53,123 nt of DNA. Source: Bacteroidales bacterium (lineage in GTDB: Bacteria; Bacteroidota; Bacteroidia; Bacteroidales; Marinilabiliaceae). Below, in pieces: positions 43,760 to 52,460 of this stretch. The notes beneath the pieces were generated by a model. That model was not told where the DNA came from. It made no database searches and saw only the letters and a list, made by a program, of their open reading frames with translations. The stretch is taken from assembly GCA_024401295.1 (NCBI GenBank), contig JAKSLG010000018.1, positions 1-53,123 of the forward strand, given 5' to 3'. Numbering within the stretch: the stretch's first letter is position 1; every line of letters starts with the position of its first letter. The translations under genes and the position numbers were made by a program.

Positions 43760-44506
43760 TCATTTAAGTTTTGTCACGATGTTGCGCGTTGTGCTAATGA
43801 ATTCGTCGAGCGGCTCGCAGTCCGACCCGACAATCGTGTCGCTCGAACCTTCCCACGCCTTGCGGCCTTCGTTGATGAAGATAATCTTCTCGCCGATGCT
43901 GAAGACCGAGTTCATGTCGTGGGTATTCATGATGGTCGTGATTCCGTATTCCTTCGTGATTTCGCTGATCAGGTCATCGATGACGGCGGCCGTGACAGGG
44001 TCAAGACCCGAGTTCGGCTCGTCACAGAAGAGATATTTCGGATTGAGCGCAATGGCACGTGCAATGGCCACGCGCTTCTGCATGCCGCCGCTGATCTCCG
44101 ACGGATAGAGCTTGTTCGAGTTGATGATGTTGACGCGATGAAGACAGAAATTAGCCCTCTCGCGACGCTCCTCGAGAGTCATGTCGGTGAACATGTCGAG
44201 TGGGAATCGCACATTGTCTTCAACCGTCATCGAATCGAAAAGGGCCGAACCCTGAAAGAGCATGCCAACTTCCTGACGCATAAGGTTTTTCTGCTTCATG
44301 CCAAGGTTGCATGTGCTTCGTCCGTCATAGCGGATGTCGCCCGAATCGATGTCGTAGAGGCCAACGAGCGACTTGAGCAGCACCGTCTTGCCCGAACCGC
44401 TTTTGCCTATTATGAGGTTTGTCTTGCCAGTTTCAAACGTGGCATCAATGCCGTGGAGAATGGTGCGTTCGCCAAACGACTTGACAACATTTATTGCTTC
44501 GATCAT
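43760..44506 (-). CDS. mlaF: ABC transporter ATP-binding protein MlaF-like
   Basis: 248 residues. Walker A is GKSGSGKT, the Q-loop lies in GMLFQGSALFDSMTVEDNV, the signature is SGGMQKR, Walker B is YLFCDEPNSGLD and the H-loop is NTHDMNS. The FQGSALFDSMTV and EPNSGLDPVTAAVID forms are typical of the Mla/Ttg2 phospholipid-transport family. It powers retrograde or anterograde lipid movement with the permease MlaE encoded immediately upstream (4-base overlap). The substrate-binding MlaD gene is not adjacent. Confidence 0.93.
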   Translation of the reverse strand: MIEAINVVKSFGERTILHGIDATFETGKTNLIIGKSGSGKTVLLKSLVGLYDIDSGDIRYDGRSTCNLGMKQKNLMRQEVGMLFQGSALFDSMTVEDNVRFPLDMFTDMTLEERRERANFCLHRVNIINSNKLYPSEISGGMQKRVAIARAIALNPKYLFCDEPNSGLDPVTAAVIDDLISEITKEYGITTIMNTHDMNSVFSIGEKIIFINEGRKAWEGSSDTIVGSDCEPLDEFISTTRNIVTKLK

Positions 44507-45243
44507 GAGAGGAGAAGTTGAGTGATGATGAGATTAAACATCAGGACAACGATGCTGCTGATGACAACGGCCGTCGTGCTCGATTTGCCCACTTCAAGTG
44601 CACCGCCATGCGTGTAATAGCCACAATATGAGGCGATTGACGCTATGATAAAGCCGAAGATCGTCGACTTGAAAAGCGAATAGGCAACATAATACGGCTT
44701 GAAAATGAAGTGAATGCCTTCGAAGAAAGCATCGGTTGGCACAAGCCCCGTATATTCGCCAGCAACATATCCGCCGATGATGCCGATCGCTATGCTGTAG
44801 ATCACCAGAACCGGCACGCTTAAAATCATCGCGATGACCTTTGGCGCAACAAGATGATTCGCCGAATTGACACCCATAATATCCAGAGCATCAATCTGTT
44901 CCGTTATGCGCATCGTGCCAATTTCCGACGATATGTTCGAACCGACCTTGCCCGCAAGGACGAGGCAGATGATGGTTGGCGAAAATTCGAGAATGATACA
45001 CTCGCGAACGGCATAGGCCACTGTCGAAGTCGGGATGAGCGGATTTCCCAGATTGTTGGCCGTCTGGATGCAGACAACGGCACCAACGAAAAATGATATG
45101 ATGGTAACGATGCCAATCGAGTCGATGCCGATTTTTTCAATCTCGTCCAGGATGCGATTGCCGAAAATCCGCCATTTTAACGGCTGTCGACATACTCGCG
45201 TCATGAACACGAAGTATCTGCCAATGTGAGAGATAGGTGACAT
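44503..45243 (-). CDS. mlaE: MlaE family ABC permease
   Basis: 246 residues with five to six hydrophobic spans. MlaE features: the N-terminal amphipathic stretch, then IGIVTIISFFVGAVVCIQTA, CIILEFSPTIICLVLAGKVG, SEIGTMRITEQIDALDIMGV and the conserved LVAPKVIA. It is the inner-membrane permease of the Mla phospholipid transport complex. First gene of the mlaE-mlaF-lpxK run. The -7 box TACATTTG is 41 bases upstream on the reverse strand. Confidence 0.94.
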   Translation of the reverse strand: MSPISHIGRYFVFMTRVCRQPLKWRIFGNRILDEIEKIGIDSIGIVTIISFFVGAVVCIQTANNLGNPLIPTSTVAYAVRECIILEFSPTIICLVLAGKVGSNISSEIGTMRITEQIDALDIMGVNSANHLVAPKVIAMILSVPVLVIYSIAIGIIGGYVAGEYTGLVPTDAFFEGIHFIFKPYYVAYSLFKSTIFGFIIASIASYCGYYTHGGALEVGKSSTTAVVISSIVVLMFNLIITQLLLS

Positions 45244-45283
45244 TACTTATTCTTTTATAAATTTTTTCTTGCGAAATAGCTTT

Positions 45284-45291
45284 CAAATGTA
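45284..45291 (-). promoter_or_regulatory. -7 promoter box TACATTTG (reverse strand)
   Basis: It matches TAnnTTTG, 41 bases before mlaE; probable promoter of the mlaEF-lpxK-punA run. In the same divergent spacer no clear box is seen for manC. Confidence 0.5.
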
Positions 45292-45361
45292 TAAAAATAG
45301 TCTTATTTTGGCACAAAATTAGTGAAGATTTAGTTTTATGGAATCATAAAAAGGGATCATT

Positions 45362-46435
45362 ATGAATAATATATATTGCATTATCATGGCAGGCGGTTTG
45401 GGCAGCCGCTTGTGGCCACTGAGCCAGGCTTCTATGCCAAAACAATTTATCGACCTCATGGGAATCGGACGAACAATGCTTCAGCTCACCTTCGACCGAT
45501 TCAGTTCAATGTGTGACACTGAGCATTTTGTGGTTGTCACGAACGAGGAATATTACGAAACTGTCTGTCAGCAACTTCCGGAAATTCCTCTCAAGAATAT
45601 CCTTCGCGAACCGTTCCGACGCAATACGGCAACGTGCATTGCCTTTGCAACAGCATATATCAAGCAGCTCGATCCAAACGCTGTATGCGTGGTGACGCCT
45701 GCCGACCATCTGATCCTCAACGAGATGCGTTTCGTCAAGAGCGTACAGACTGCTGTCGATTTCGCTGCTGTCAACGATGCTCTCGTGACTGTCGGCGTCA
45801 AGGCACACAAGCCGGAAACGGCCTTCGGCTATATTCAGTTTGGCGATCCTGTCGGCGACAACTATCCGCAGCTTCACCTCGTCAAGACATTCACCGAAAA
45901 GCCTAATCTCGAGATGGCTCAGATATTTTTCGAATGTGGCGAATTCGTGTGGAACTCGGGTGTATTCGCATGGAGTATCTCAAGCATCGAAAAGGCATTG
46001 CAGAAGTTCTTGCCTAATACGCAGAAGCAGTTTACAATGCTCGACGCCATTCCTCGCTCACACTGGACACGCGAAAGCGTTCGCATGGCCTATGACGAAT
46101 GCGAGAATATCTCCATCGACTACGGCGTCATGGAACGTGCACAGAATGTCTATGTCGAACTGACCGATGCCGCATGGAGCGACCTCGGAAGCTGGGAAGC
46201 CATCTACGAGCAGGGCCAGAAAGATCAGAATGGCAACACTTCTATCAGCGGTCAGGTCATCCTCAAGGGATCGAAGGACTGCCTCGTCGATATCCCTGCC
46301 GGCAAGACTTGCATCGCCGACGGAATGGACGGCTACATGATTGTTGACAATGGCGAAATGCTCCTCATTTGCCCTCGCTCAAAGTCACATCTGACGTCTT
46401 CTTATGCTGCCGAAATTAGCGCTGCAACTGAGTAG
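45362..46435 (+). CDS. manC: Mannose-1-phosphate guanylyltransferase
   Basis: 357 residues, a nucleotidyltransferase making GDP-mannose from mannose-1-phosphate and GTP (EC 2.7.7.13). The N-terminal pyrophosphorylase motif is MAGGLGSRLWPLSQA, followed by PKQFIDLMG, REPFRRNTATCIAFA, TPADHLI, FTEKPN, WNSGVFAWS and a late SDLGSWEAIYE. Only the transferase domain is present; the isomerase domain of bifunctional ManC is missing, as is usual for short forms. Cytoplasmic; GDP-mannose feeds capsule or glycoprotein sugars such as GDP-fucose. nnrD begins 2 bases after the stop. Confidence 0.94.
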   Translation: MNNIYCIIMAGGLGSRLWPLSQASMPKQFIDLMGIGRTMLQLTFDRFSSMCDTEHFVVVTNEEYYETVCQQLPEIPLKNILREPFRRNTATCIAFATAYIKQLDPNAVCVVTPADHLILNEMRFVKSVQTAVDFAAVNDALVTVGVKAHKPETAFGYIQFGDPVGDNYPQLHLVKTFTEKPNLEMAQIFFECGEFVWNSGVFAWSISSIEKALQKFLPNTQKQFTMLDAIPRSHWTRESVRMAYDECENISIDYGVMERAQNVYVELTDAAWSDLGSWEAIYEQGQKDQNGNTSISGQVILKGSKDCLVDIPAGKTCIADGMDGYMIVDNGEMLLICPRSKSHLTSSYAAEISAATE

Positions 46436-46437
46436 AA

Positions 46438-47922
46438 ATGAAGATTTTTGAGCAGAACGACATCCGCGACATCGATGCCGAAACAATTCGACGCGAAGGC
46501 ATCACGTCGGATGCACTCATGGAACGTGCCGCAAAAACGGTCAGCGACTGGGTGCTGCAAAATGTCGATTCCGAACGCAAAATCGTCATTGTGGCCGGAC
46601 CTGGCAACAATGGTGGCGATGGACTCGTCGTTGCTCGTCATCTTTCACTCTGCTTCGATGTCACGCTCTATTCCTTCACCGGCACCAATGGCAAACGTTC
46701 GGCCGACAATGCCCTCAATGCAGACAGGCTGAAAAACAGCCGTGTGCATTATCTTGAAAATCCTCACGACATCGAATTTCCACAGGGATGCCTCATCATC
46801 GATGCGCTTTTTGGAACAGGTCTTTCGCGACCTGTCGAAGGCGAGCTTGCCAACGTGATTCATCAGATCAACAACTCTGGCTGCGAAGTGCTGAGCATCG
46901 ACCTGCCGTCTGGCTTGGGTAACGAAGATTCGCTCAAACATCTCGACCATTATATAATAGTAAAGGCAACGCACACGATTGCCTTCCAAATGCCGAAGAT
47001 AGCCTTCTTCATGCCCGAAGCCGAACAGTTCGTCGGCAACGTGACCATAACCGATATTGGTCTCAATGGCGAGGCAATCGCCGAAAAGACAACGCGATTT
47101 TTCTTCACCGAAAAAGGTGATATCACGCCAAAGATTCGTCTCCGCAGTCGTTTCGCTCACAAAGGCGACATGGGACGGGCAATGATTTTTGCTGGTTCAT
47201 ACGGCATGATGGGCGCTGCACAACTTTCGGCCAAGGCTTGCCTCCGAAGTGGAGTCGGACTGCTGACAATGACCATTCCACAATGTGGCTACGAGATTAT
47301 GCAGATTGGTGTGCCGGAAGCAATGGTCGTCACCAATGGCAAGACTTCGCTCGAATGGACCGATAAAATGGCCGACACACGTCTGAAAGCCATCGCCATC
47401 GGACCGGGAATCGGACGTGATGAGCAGACGACATCTTTTGTCTCACACATACTATATATATATAATAGTATTCCGAAGGTCATCGATGCCGATGGACTCT
47501 GGCACCTGTCAAAGATTCGACGAAGCGGCGAAATGCCTTCGCTCGAAAATGCTGTCCTCACACCGCACGATGCCGAATTCGACAATCTCACCACGCCACA
47601 TCTGACGCGCAAGGAACGTCTCGACGACGCTTCACTCTTTGCCACGACAAACAAATGCATCGTCGTGCTCAAAGGCGCAAACACAGCAATATGTCTGCCT
47701 GACGGCACAATACACTTCAATTCGACAGGTAATCCTGGAATGGCAACGGCCGGCAGCGGCGATGTCCTGACGGGAATCATCACTGCACTCCTTGCGCAAG
47801 GCTACTCTACGACCGATGCCGCAATCATCGGCGTTTTCAACCATGGTGCTGCCGGCGACCGCGCACGCGACGTCCATGGCGAACAGGCACTCATCGCCTC
47901 TGACATAATTGCAGAGCTCTAA
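46438..47922 (+). CDS. nnrD: Bifunctional NAD(P)H-hydrate epimerase/dehydratase
   Basis: 494 residues that repair hydrated NADH and NADPH. Residues 1 to about 215 are the YjeF_N epimerase domain (VVAGPGNNGGDGLVVARHL, LIIDALFGTGLSRPVEG, LSIDLPSGLG). Residues about 225-494 are the ribokinase-like dehydratase (AGSYGMMGAAQLSAKACLRS, AIGPGIGRDEQT, LTPHDAEF, and the nucleotide site NPGMATAGSGDVLTGII). Both activities look intact. The ATG follows manC after 2 bases, so they are co-transcribed although the functions are unrelated. Confidence 0.95.
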   Translation: MKIFEQNDIRDIDAETIRREGITSDALMERAAKTVSDWVLQNVDSERKIVIVAGPGNNGGDGLVVARHLSLCFDVTLYSFTGTNGKRSADNALNADRLKNSRVHYLENPHDIEFPQGCLIIDALFGTGLSRPVEGELANVIHQINNSGCEVLSIDLPSGLGNEDSLKHLDHYIIVKATHTIAFQMPKIAFFMPEAEQFVGNVTITDIGLNGEAIAEKTTRFFFTEKGDITPKIRLRSRFAHKGDMGRAMIFAGSYGMMGAAQLSAKACLRSGVGLLTMTIPQCGYEIMQIGVPEAMVVTNGKTSLEWTDKMADTRLKAIAIGPGIGRDEQTTSFVSHILYIYNSIPKVIDADGLWHLSKIRRSGEMPSLENAVLTPHDAEFDNLTTPHLTRKERLDDASLFATTNKCIVVLKGANTAICLPDGTIHFNSTGNPGMATAGSGDVLTGIITALLAQGYSTTDAAIIGVFNHGAAGDRARDVHGEQALIASDIIAEL

Positions 47923-48025
47923 AATGACACACAAAAACAATCTTGTATGTGACTTTGCAAGGTTGTCTTCCATCCATTAAACAAGCAGAAATCACTATTC
48001 GTAATCGTTTTTGGGAATTATTCCC

Positions 48026-48033
48026 TATCTTTG
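48026..48033 (+). promoter_or_regulatory. -7 promoter box TATCTTTG for thiH
   Basis: The same octamer in the same place relative to the aptamer as at the thiGC riboswitch; transcription should begin just before the TPP aptamer. Between nnrD and this box (47923-48025) I see no other feature. Confidence 0.65.
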
Positions 48034-48042
48034 CCAACGCAA

Positions 48043-48118
48043 AGACAAAGGGGTGCCGACAACGGCTGAGAACATACCCTCATAACCTGATGCAGATAAT
48101 GCTGACGCAGGGATTGAC
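48043..48118 (+). promoter_or_regulatory. TPP riboswitch (THI element) for thiH
   Basis: The conserved thi-box elements run in order: GGGGTGCC, GGCTGAGAAC, ATACCC, AACCTGATGCAGATAATGC and TGACGCAGGGATTG. The core is almost the same as at thiGC. No T-tailed hairpin follows in the 96 bases to the thiH ATG, so control here is probably at translation or through another structure. Confidence 0.95.
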
Positions 48119-48214
48119 TTGGTTCTTCTCTTCTTTGCCTTTACGGATTTAAATGTTTAATTTATAATTGGTTGTGATCTGCACATCCAAACTCATAATT
48201 CGTAATTTAGGAAA

Positions 48215-49342
48215 ATGTTCTCCGATGAATTAGCAAAAATCTCGTGGGACGACACCACGAAATTCATCTACTCCCGCACCGAGGCCGACGTGCGTCGTGC
48301 TCTTGCCAAGGAGCATCTCAATGTTGAGGATTTCATGGCGCTTATCTCGCCTGCCGCTGAACCATATCTTGAACAGATGGCCGCGCTCAGCAGAAAGTAC
48401 ACGTTGGAGAGATTTGGCAAGACTATCTCGATGTTCATTCCGCTTTACATCACCAACTCATGCACCAACTCGTGCGTCTATTGCGGCTTCCACGTCTCTA
48501 ATCCAATGAAACGCACCATATTGACCGAAGAGGAGATCGTCAACGAATATAAAGCCATAAAAAAGCTCGGCCCGTTCGAAAATCTTCTTATCGTCACGGG
48601 CGAGAATCCTGCCAAGGCCGGTGTGCCTTATCTCGCCAAGGCCCTCGACCTTGCAAAACCTTATTTTGCAAACCTCAAAATCGAGGTCATGCCGCTCAAA
48701 TCCGAGGAATATAAGGAGCTCACAGAGCATGGACTCAATGGTGTAATCTGCTTTCAGGAGACGTATAACAGAGCCAATTACAAGATATATCATCCGCGTG
48801 GCATGAAGTCGGATTTCGAATGGCGTGTCAATGGCTTCGACCGTATGGGACAGGCCGGCGTCCATTCAATCGGCATGGGAGCACTCATCGGACTCGAAGA
48901 GTGGCGAACAGACATGACCATGATGGCTTACCATCTGCGCTATCTGCAGAAGAACTACTGGAAGACAAAATATAGCGTCAACTTCCCACGTATGCGTGTG
49001 GCAGAAAACGGCGGCTTCCAGCCTAACGTCGTCATGAGCGACAAGGAGCTTGCACAGCTCACATTCGCGTTCCGAATCTTCGACCATGATGTTGACATCA
49101 GCTATTCGACACGTGAACCAGCGTTCATACGCGACAACATGGCAACATTGGGCGTGACAACAATGAGTGCTGCCAGCAAGACTGAACCTGGCGGCTACTA
49201 CTCATACCCGAAAACACTTGAGCAGTTCCACGTCAGTGACGAGCGTACCGTCGATGAGGTCGTCGAAGCACTCAAGAAGGCTGGTCGCGAGCCGGTTTTC
49301 AAGGATTGGGACGCTACATTCGACCATTGCACAATGGAATAA
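48215..49342 (+). CDS. thiH: 2-iminoacetate synthase ThiH
   Basis: 375 residues, a radical SAM lyase that splits tyrosine to give dehydroglycine for ThiG (EC 4.1.99.19). The cluster motif CTNSCVYCGF (CxxxCxxC) lies at about 88-96. Other ThiH features are FIPLYITNSC, LIVTGENP, VICFQETYNRANYKIYHPRG (exactly 20 shown), IGMGALIGLEEWRTD, SVNFPRMR and the BATS-type C-terminus with STREP and TKTEPGGY-like SKTEPGGYYSYP. It stands alone behind its own TPP riboswitch and is followed by a strong terminator. Confidence 0.96.
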   Translation: MFSDELAKISWDDTTKFIYSRTEADVRRALAKEHLNVEDFMALISPAAEPYLEQMAALSRKYTLERFGKTISMFIPLYITNSCTNSCVYCGFHVSNPMKRTILTEEEIVNEYKAIKKLGPFENLLIVTGENPAKAGVPYLAKALDLAKPYFANLKIEVMPLKSEEYKELTEHGLNGVICFQETYNRANYKIYHPRGMKSDFEWRVNGFDRMGQAGVHSIGMGALIGLEEWRTDMTMMAYHLRYLQKNYWKTKYSVNFPRMRVAENGGFQPNVVMSDKELAQLTFAFRIFDHDVDISYSTREPAFIRDNMATLGVTTMSAASKTEPGGYYSYPKTLEQFHVSDERTVDEVVEALKKAGREPVFKDWDATFDHCTME

Positions 49343-49353
49343 CCATATCAGGA

Positions 49354-49387
49354 GCAGTTGCATTCGAAAAATGCAGCTGCTTTTTTT
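49354..49387 (+). terminator. Rho-independent terminator after thiH
   Basis: A perfect stem with one G-U pair (GCAGTTGCATT with AATGCAGCTGC), loop CGAAA and seven T. Confidence 0.9.
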
Positions 49388-49615
49388 GTTGCTGCATACA
49401 AAACCCGCAAGAATGTCAAAACGGATAGAGATGCGTAAATTGCTATTTTTAAAAACTTTATCGCATCATGCCGACGCTCACAAGAAGCAAAAAATCGGAC
49501 AATGATTGTCCGTCATTGCGCTGCCGCGAAAAATAAAGCGCACATTCAGACGCCGCCGGGTGCATTCTCTGCAATGTAGAAATGGTTTAAATAAAGAAGT
49601 TTTTACTCATTTCCG

Positions 49616-49646
49616 TTGGACGACTACAACTTGTGAGTTAATTTTG
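49616..49646 (+). promoter_or_regulatory. Promoter TTG-N20-TAATTTTG for the frd/sdh operon
   Basis: A -33 TTG at 49616-49618 and a -7 TAATTTTG at 49639-49646 with a 20-base spacer. The leader is about 50 bases. The rest of the spacer (49388-49615) shows no gene. Confidence 0.65.
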
Positions 49647-49700
49647 CGTTTAAGAAAAATAAAATCAAAAAAATATCTTAACTAAACATCAATTAATCTT

Positions 49701-50381
49701 ATGAGTGGATTATTTAATTCATCAATCGGAAGAAAGTTGTTGATGAGTATCTCAGGTTTGTTCCTCGTGCTCTTCCTCCTCTTCCACATGTCGATGAACC
49801 TGGTTGCTGTGTTCTCTGGCGATGCATACAACGCTGTATGCGGATTCCTCGGCACAAACTGGTATGCACTTGCTGGTACAGCAGTATTGGCATTGGGTAT
49901 GGTTGTACACATCGTGTACGCGTTCATCCTTTCATTCAAGAACCGTGCAGCACGCGGTAACGACCGTTATGAGATGAGCGCACGTCCAAAGAACGTTGAA
50001 TGGGCTTCACAGAACATGCTCGTTCTCGGTATCATCGTTTGCCTCGGCATCTGCCTCCACCTCTCACACTTCTGGTACAAGATGATGTTCGCAGAGTTGG
50101 CTGGTATCGAAAACGAGATTGCTGCAACTGATGGTACAGCTTGGATGCAGTTCTACTTCAGCCAGCCAGTTGTTGCTGTTCTCTACATCGTATGGTTCGC
50201 GGCATTGTGGTTCCACCTTACACACGGTTTCTGGAGCGCATTGCAGACACTCGGTTGGAACAACAATGTATGGATCGACCGTCTTCAGTGCATCTCTTGC
50301 TGGTTTGCAACAATCGTTTGCGGCCTCTTCGCTGTGATTGTAATCGGATTCTTCTTTGGATTATTCCCAATTTTCGGTTAA
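49701..50381 (+). CDS. frdC: Succinate dehydrogenase/fumarate reductase cytochrome b subunit
   Basis: 226 residues with five hydrophobic spans and conserved His residues that would bind two hemes (FHMSMNLVAVF, VVHIVYAFIL, CLHLSHFWYKMMF, LWFHLTHGFWSAL). It belongs to the b558-type family of anaerobic Bacteroidetes and epsilonproteobacteria. It anchors the enzyme in the inner membrane and exchanges electrons with menaquinone. First gene of frdCAB, with a good promoter. In such organisms the complex mainly reduces fumarate to succinate during fermentation; direction cannot be told from sequence. Confidence 0.95.
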   Translation: MSGLFNSSIGRKLLMSISGLFLVLFLLFHMSMNLVAVFSGDAYNAVCGFLGTNWYALAGTAVLALGMVVHIVYAFILSFKNRAARGNDRYEMSARPKNVEWASQNMLVLGIIVCLGICLHLSHFWYKMMFAELAGIENEIAATDGTAWMQFYFSQPVVAVLYIVWFAALWFHLTHGFWSALQTLGWNNNVWIDRLQCISCWFATIVCGLFAVIVIGFFFGLFPIFG

Positions 50382-50411
50382 TCCTTAACAATAAACTGAA
50401 AACGAAATTTT

Positions 50412-52391
50412 ATGAGCACTATAGATTCTAAAATTCCAGAAGGCCCAGTGGCCGAAAAGTGGACCAACTACAAAGCTCACCAGAAGCTCGTTAACCCAGC
50501 AAACAAGCGTAAGCTCGACATTATCGTCGTTGGTACAGGTTTGGCTGGTGCATCTGCAGCTTCAACTCTCGCTGAGATGGGCTTCAATATCCTCAACTTC
50601 TGCATCCAGGACTCACCTCGTCGTGCACACTCAATCGCTGCACAGGGTGGTATCAATGCTGCAAAGAACTATCAGAACGATGGCGACTCTGTATATCGCC
50701 TCTTCTACGACACAGTAAAGGGCGGTGACTACCGTGCACGCGAGGCAAACGTATACCGTCTTGCTGAGGTGTCTAACAACATCATCGACCAGTGTGTTGC
50801 TCAGGGTGTGCCTTTCGCTCGTGAGTACGGCGGACTCCTCGCTAACCGTTCATTCGGTGGTGCACAGGTTTCTCGTACTTTCTACGCTAAGGGTCAGACA
50901 GGTCAGCAGCTCCTCCTCGGTGCATACTCTTCACTTAACCGTCAGATCAAGGCTGGCAAGGTAAAGAGCTTCAATCGTTATGAGATGCACGACATCGTCA
51001 TGATCGACGGCCGTGCTCGTGGTATCATCGCTAAGAACCTCGTAACTGGTAAGTTCGAGCGTTTCGCAGCTCACGCAGTAGTTATCGCTACTGGTGGTTA
51101 TGGTAACACATACTTCCTCTCGACAAATGCAATGGCTTGCAACTGTTCAGCTGCAATTGCTGCATACCGCAAGGGCGCATATTTCGCTAACCCATCATAT
51201 GTTCAGATCCACCCGACTTGTATCCCTGTTCACGGCGACAAGCAGTCTAAGTTGACTCTTATGTCTGAGTCACTCCGTAACGACGGCCGCATCTGGGTTC
51301 CAAAGAAGGAAGAAGATGCTAAGGCACTTCAGACTGGCAAGAAGAAGGGTTCTGACATCCCTGAAGAGGATCGCGACTACTACTTGGAGCGTCGCTACCC
51401 AGCATTTGGTAACCTCGTGCCACGTGACGTTGCTTCACGTGCTGCTAAGGAGCGTTGCGACAAGGGCTTCGGCGTAAACAACACTGGCAAGGCTGTATTC
51501 CTCGACTTCTCTGAGGCTATCAACCGTCTCGGTATTGATGTCGTTCGCCAGCGCTATGGCAACCTCTTCGATATGTACGAAGAAATCACAGACGTTAATC
51601 CAGGCGAGTTCGCTAAGGAAATCAACGGCGTTAAGTACTACAACCCAATGATGATCTTCCCTGCTATCCACTACACAATGGGTGGTATCTGGGTTGACTA
51701 CGAGCTCCAGACTTCTGTCAAGGGTCTCTTCGCAATCGGTGAGTGTAACTTCTCTGACCACGGTGCTAACCGTCTTGGTGCATCAGCCCTTATGCAGGGT
51801 CTTGCAGATGGTTACTTCGTTCTCCCATACACAATCCAGAACTATCTCTCTGACCAGATCACTGTTCCTCGTTTCTCAACTGACGCTCCAGAATTCGCTG
51901 AAGTTCAGAAGCAGTGCGAAGAGGCTGAAAAGCAGCTCCTCTCTATCAAGGGTAAGCGTTCAGTTGACTCTATCCACAAGGAACTTGGTAACGTTATGTG
52001 GGAATATGTTGGTATGGGCCGTACAAAGCAGAGCCTCGAAACAGCTCTCGAGAAGATTAAGGCTATCCGCAAGGAATTCGAGACTAACCTCTTCGTTCCT
52101 GGCACAAACGATGGCATGAACATCGAGCTTGACAAGGCTTTCCGCTTGAAGGACTTCATCATCATGGGTGAACTTATCGCATACGACGCACTCAACCGCA
52201 ACGAAAGCTGTGGTGGTCACTTCCGCGAGGAATATCAGACTGAAGAGGGCGAAGCTAAGCGCGATGACGAGAACTTCTTCTACGTTGGTTGCTGGAAGTA
52301 TGAGGGCTCAGACGAGGCTACTCCTACTCTCATCAAGGAACCACTCGTATATGAGGCTATCAAGGTTCAGACTCGTAACTACAAGAATTAA
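50412..52391 (+). CDS. frdA: Fumarate reductase/succinate dehydrogenase flavoprotein subunit
   Basis: 659 residues. The FAD-binding fold is at about 39-70 ([20 protein letters not shown]), with the covalent-FAD region [17 protein letters not shown] in which His is the expected attachment residue. Active-site segments: [43 protein letters not shown]. The C-terminal domain ([29 protein letters not shown]) supplies catalytic Arg/His. It is cytoplasmic and bound to the membrane by FrdC through FrdB. Codon choice is strongly biased in this operon, as expected for high expression, and looks unlike most other genes in the window. Confidence 0.97.
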   Translation: MSTIDSKIPEGPVAEKWTNYKAHQKLVNPANKRKLDIIVVGTGLAGASAASTLAEMGFNILNFCIQDSPRRAHSIAAQGGINAAKNYQNDGDSVYRLFYDTVKGGDYRAREANVYRLAEVSNNIIDQCVAQGVPFAREYGGLLANRSFGGAQVSRTFYAKGQTGQQLLLGAYSSLNRQIKAGKVKSFNRYEMHDIVMIDGRARGIIAKNLVTGKFERFAAHAVVIATGGYGNTYFLSTNAMACNCSAAIAAYRKGAYFANPSYVQIHPTCIPVHGDKQSKLTLMSESLRNDGRIWVPKKEEDAKALQTGKKKGSDIPEEDRDYYLERRYPAFGNLVPRDVASRAAKERCDKGFGVNNTGKAVFLDFSEAINRLGIDVVRQRYGNLFDMYEEITDVNPGEFAKEINGVKYYNPMMIFPAIHYTMGGIWVDYELQTSVKGLFAIGECNFSDHGANRLGASALMQGLADGYFVLPYTIQNYLSDQITVPRFSTDAPEFAEVQKQCEEAEKQLLSIKGKRSVDSIHKELGNVMWEYVGMGRTKQSLETALEKIKAIRKEFETNLFVPGTNDGMNIELDKAFRLKDFIIMGELIAYDALNRNESCGGHFREEYQTEEGEAKRDDENFFYVGCWKYEGSDEATPTLIKEPLVYEAIKVQTRNYKN

Positions 52392-52395
52392 TTAA

Positions 52396-52436
52396 GAATT
52401 TAGAATTAAGAATTAAGAGACTATTCGAGATTCGAG
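52396..52436 (+). repeat. Short direct repeats between frdA and frdB
   Basis: GAATT(T)A units (AAGAATTTAGAATTAAGAAT) followed by ATTCGAGATTCGAGATTCG. Low-complexity AT-rich filler in an otherwise tight operon; no hairpin or start site is evident. Confidence 0.4.
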
Positions 52437-52460
52437 ATTCGCAATTAAAAAGAAAAGACA

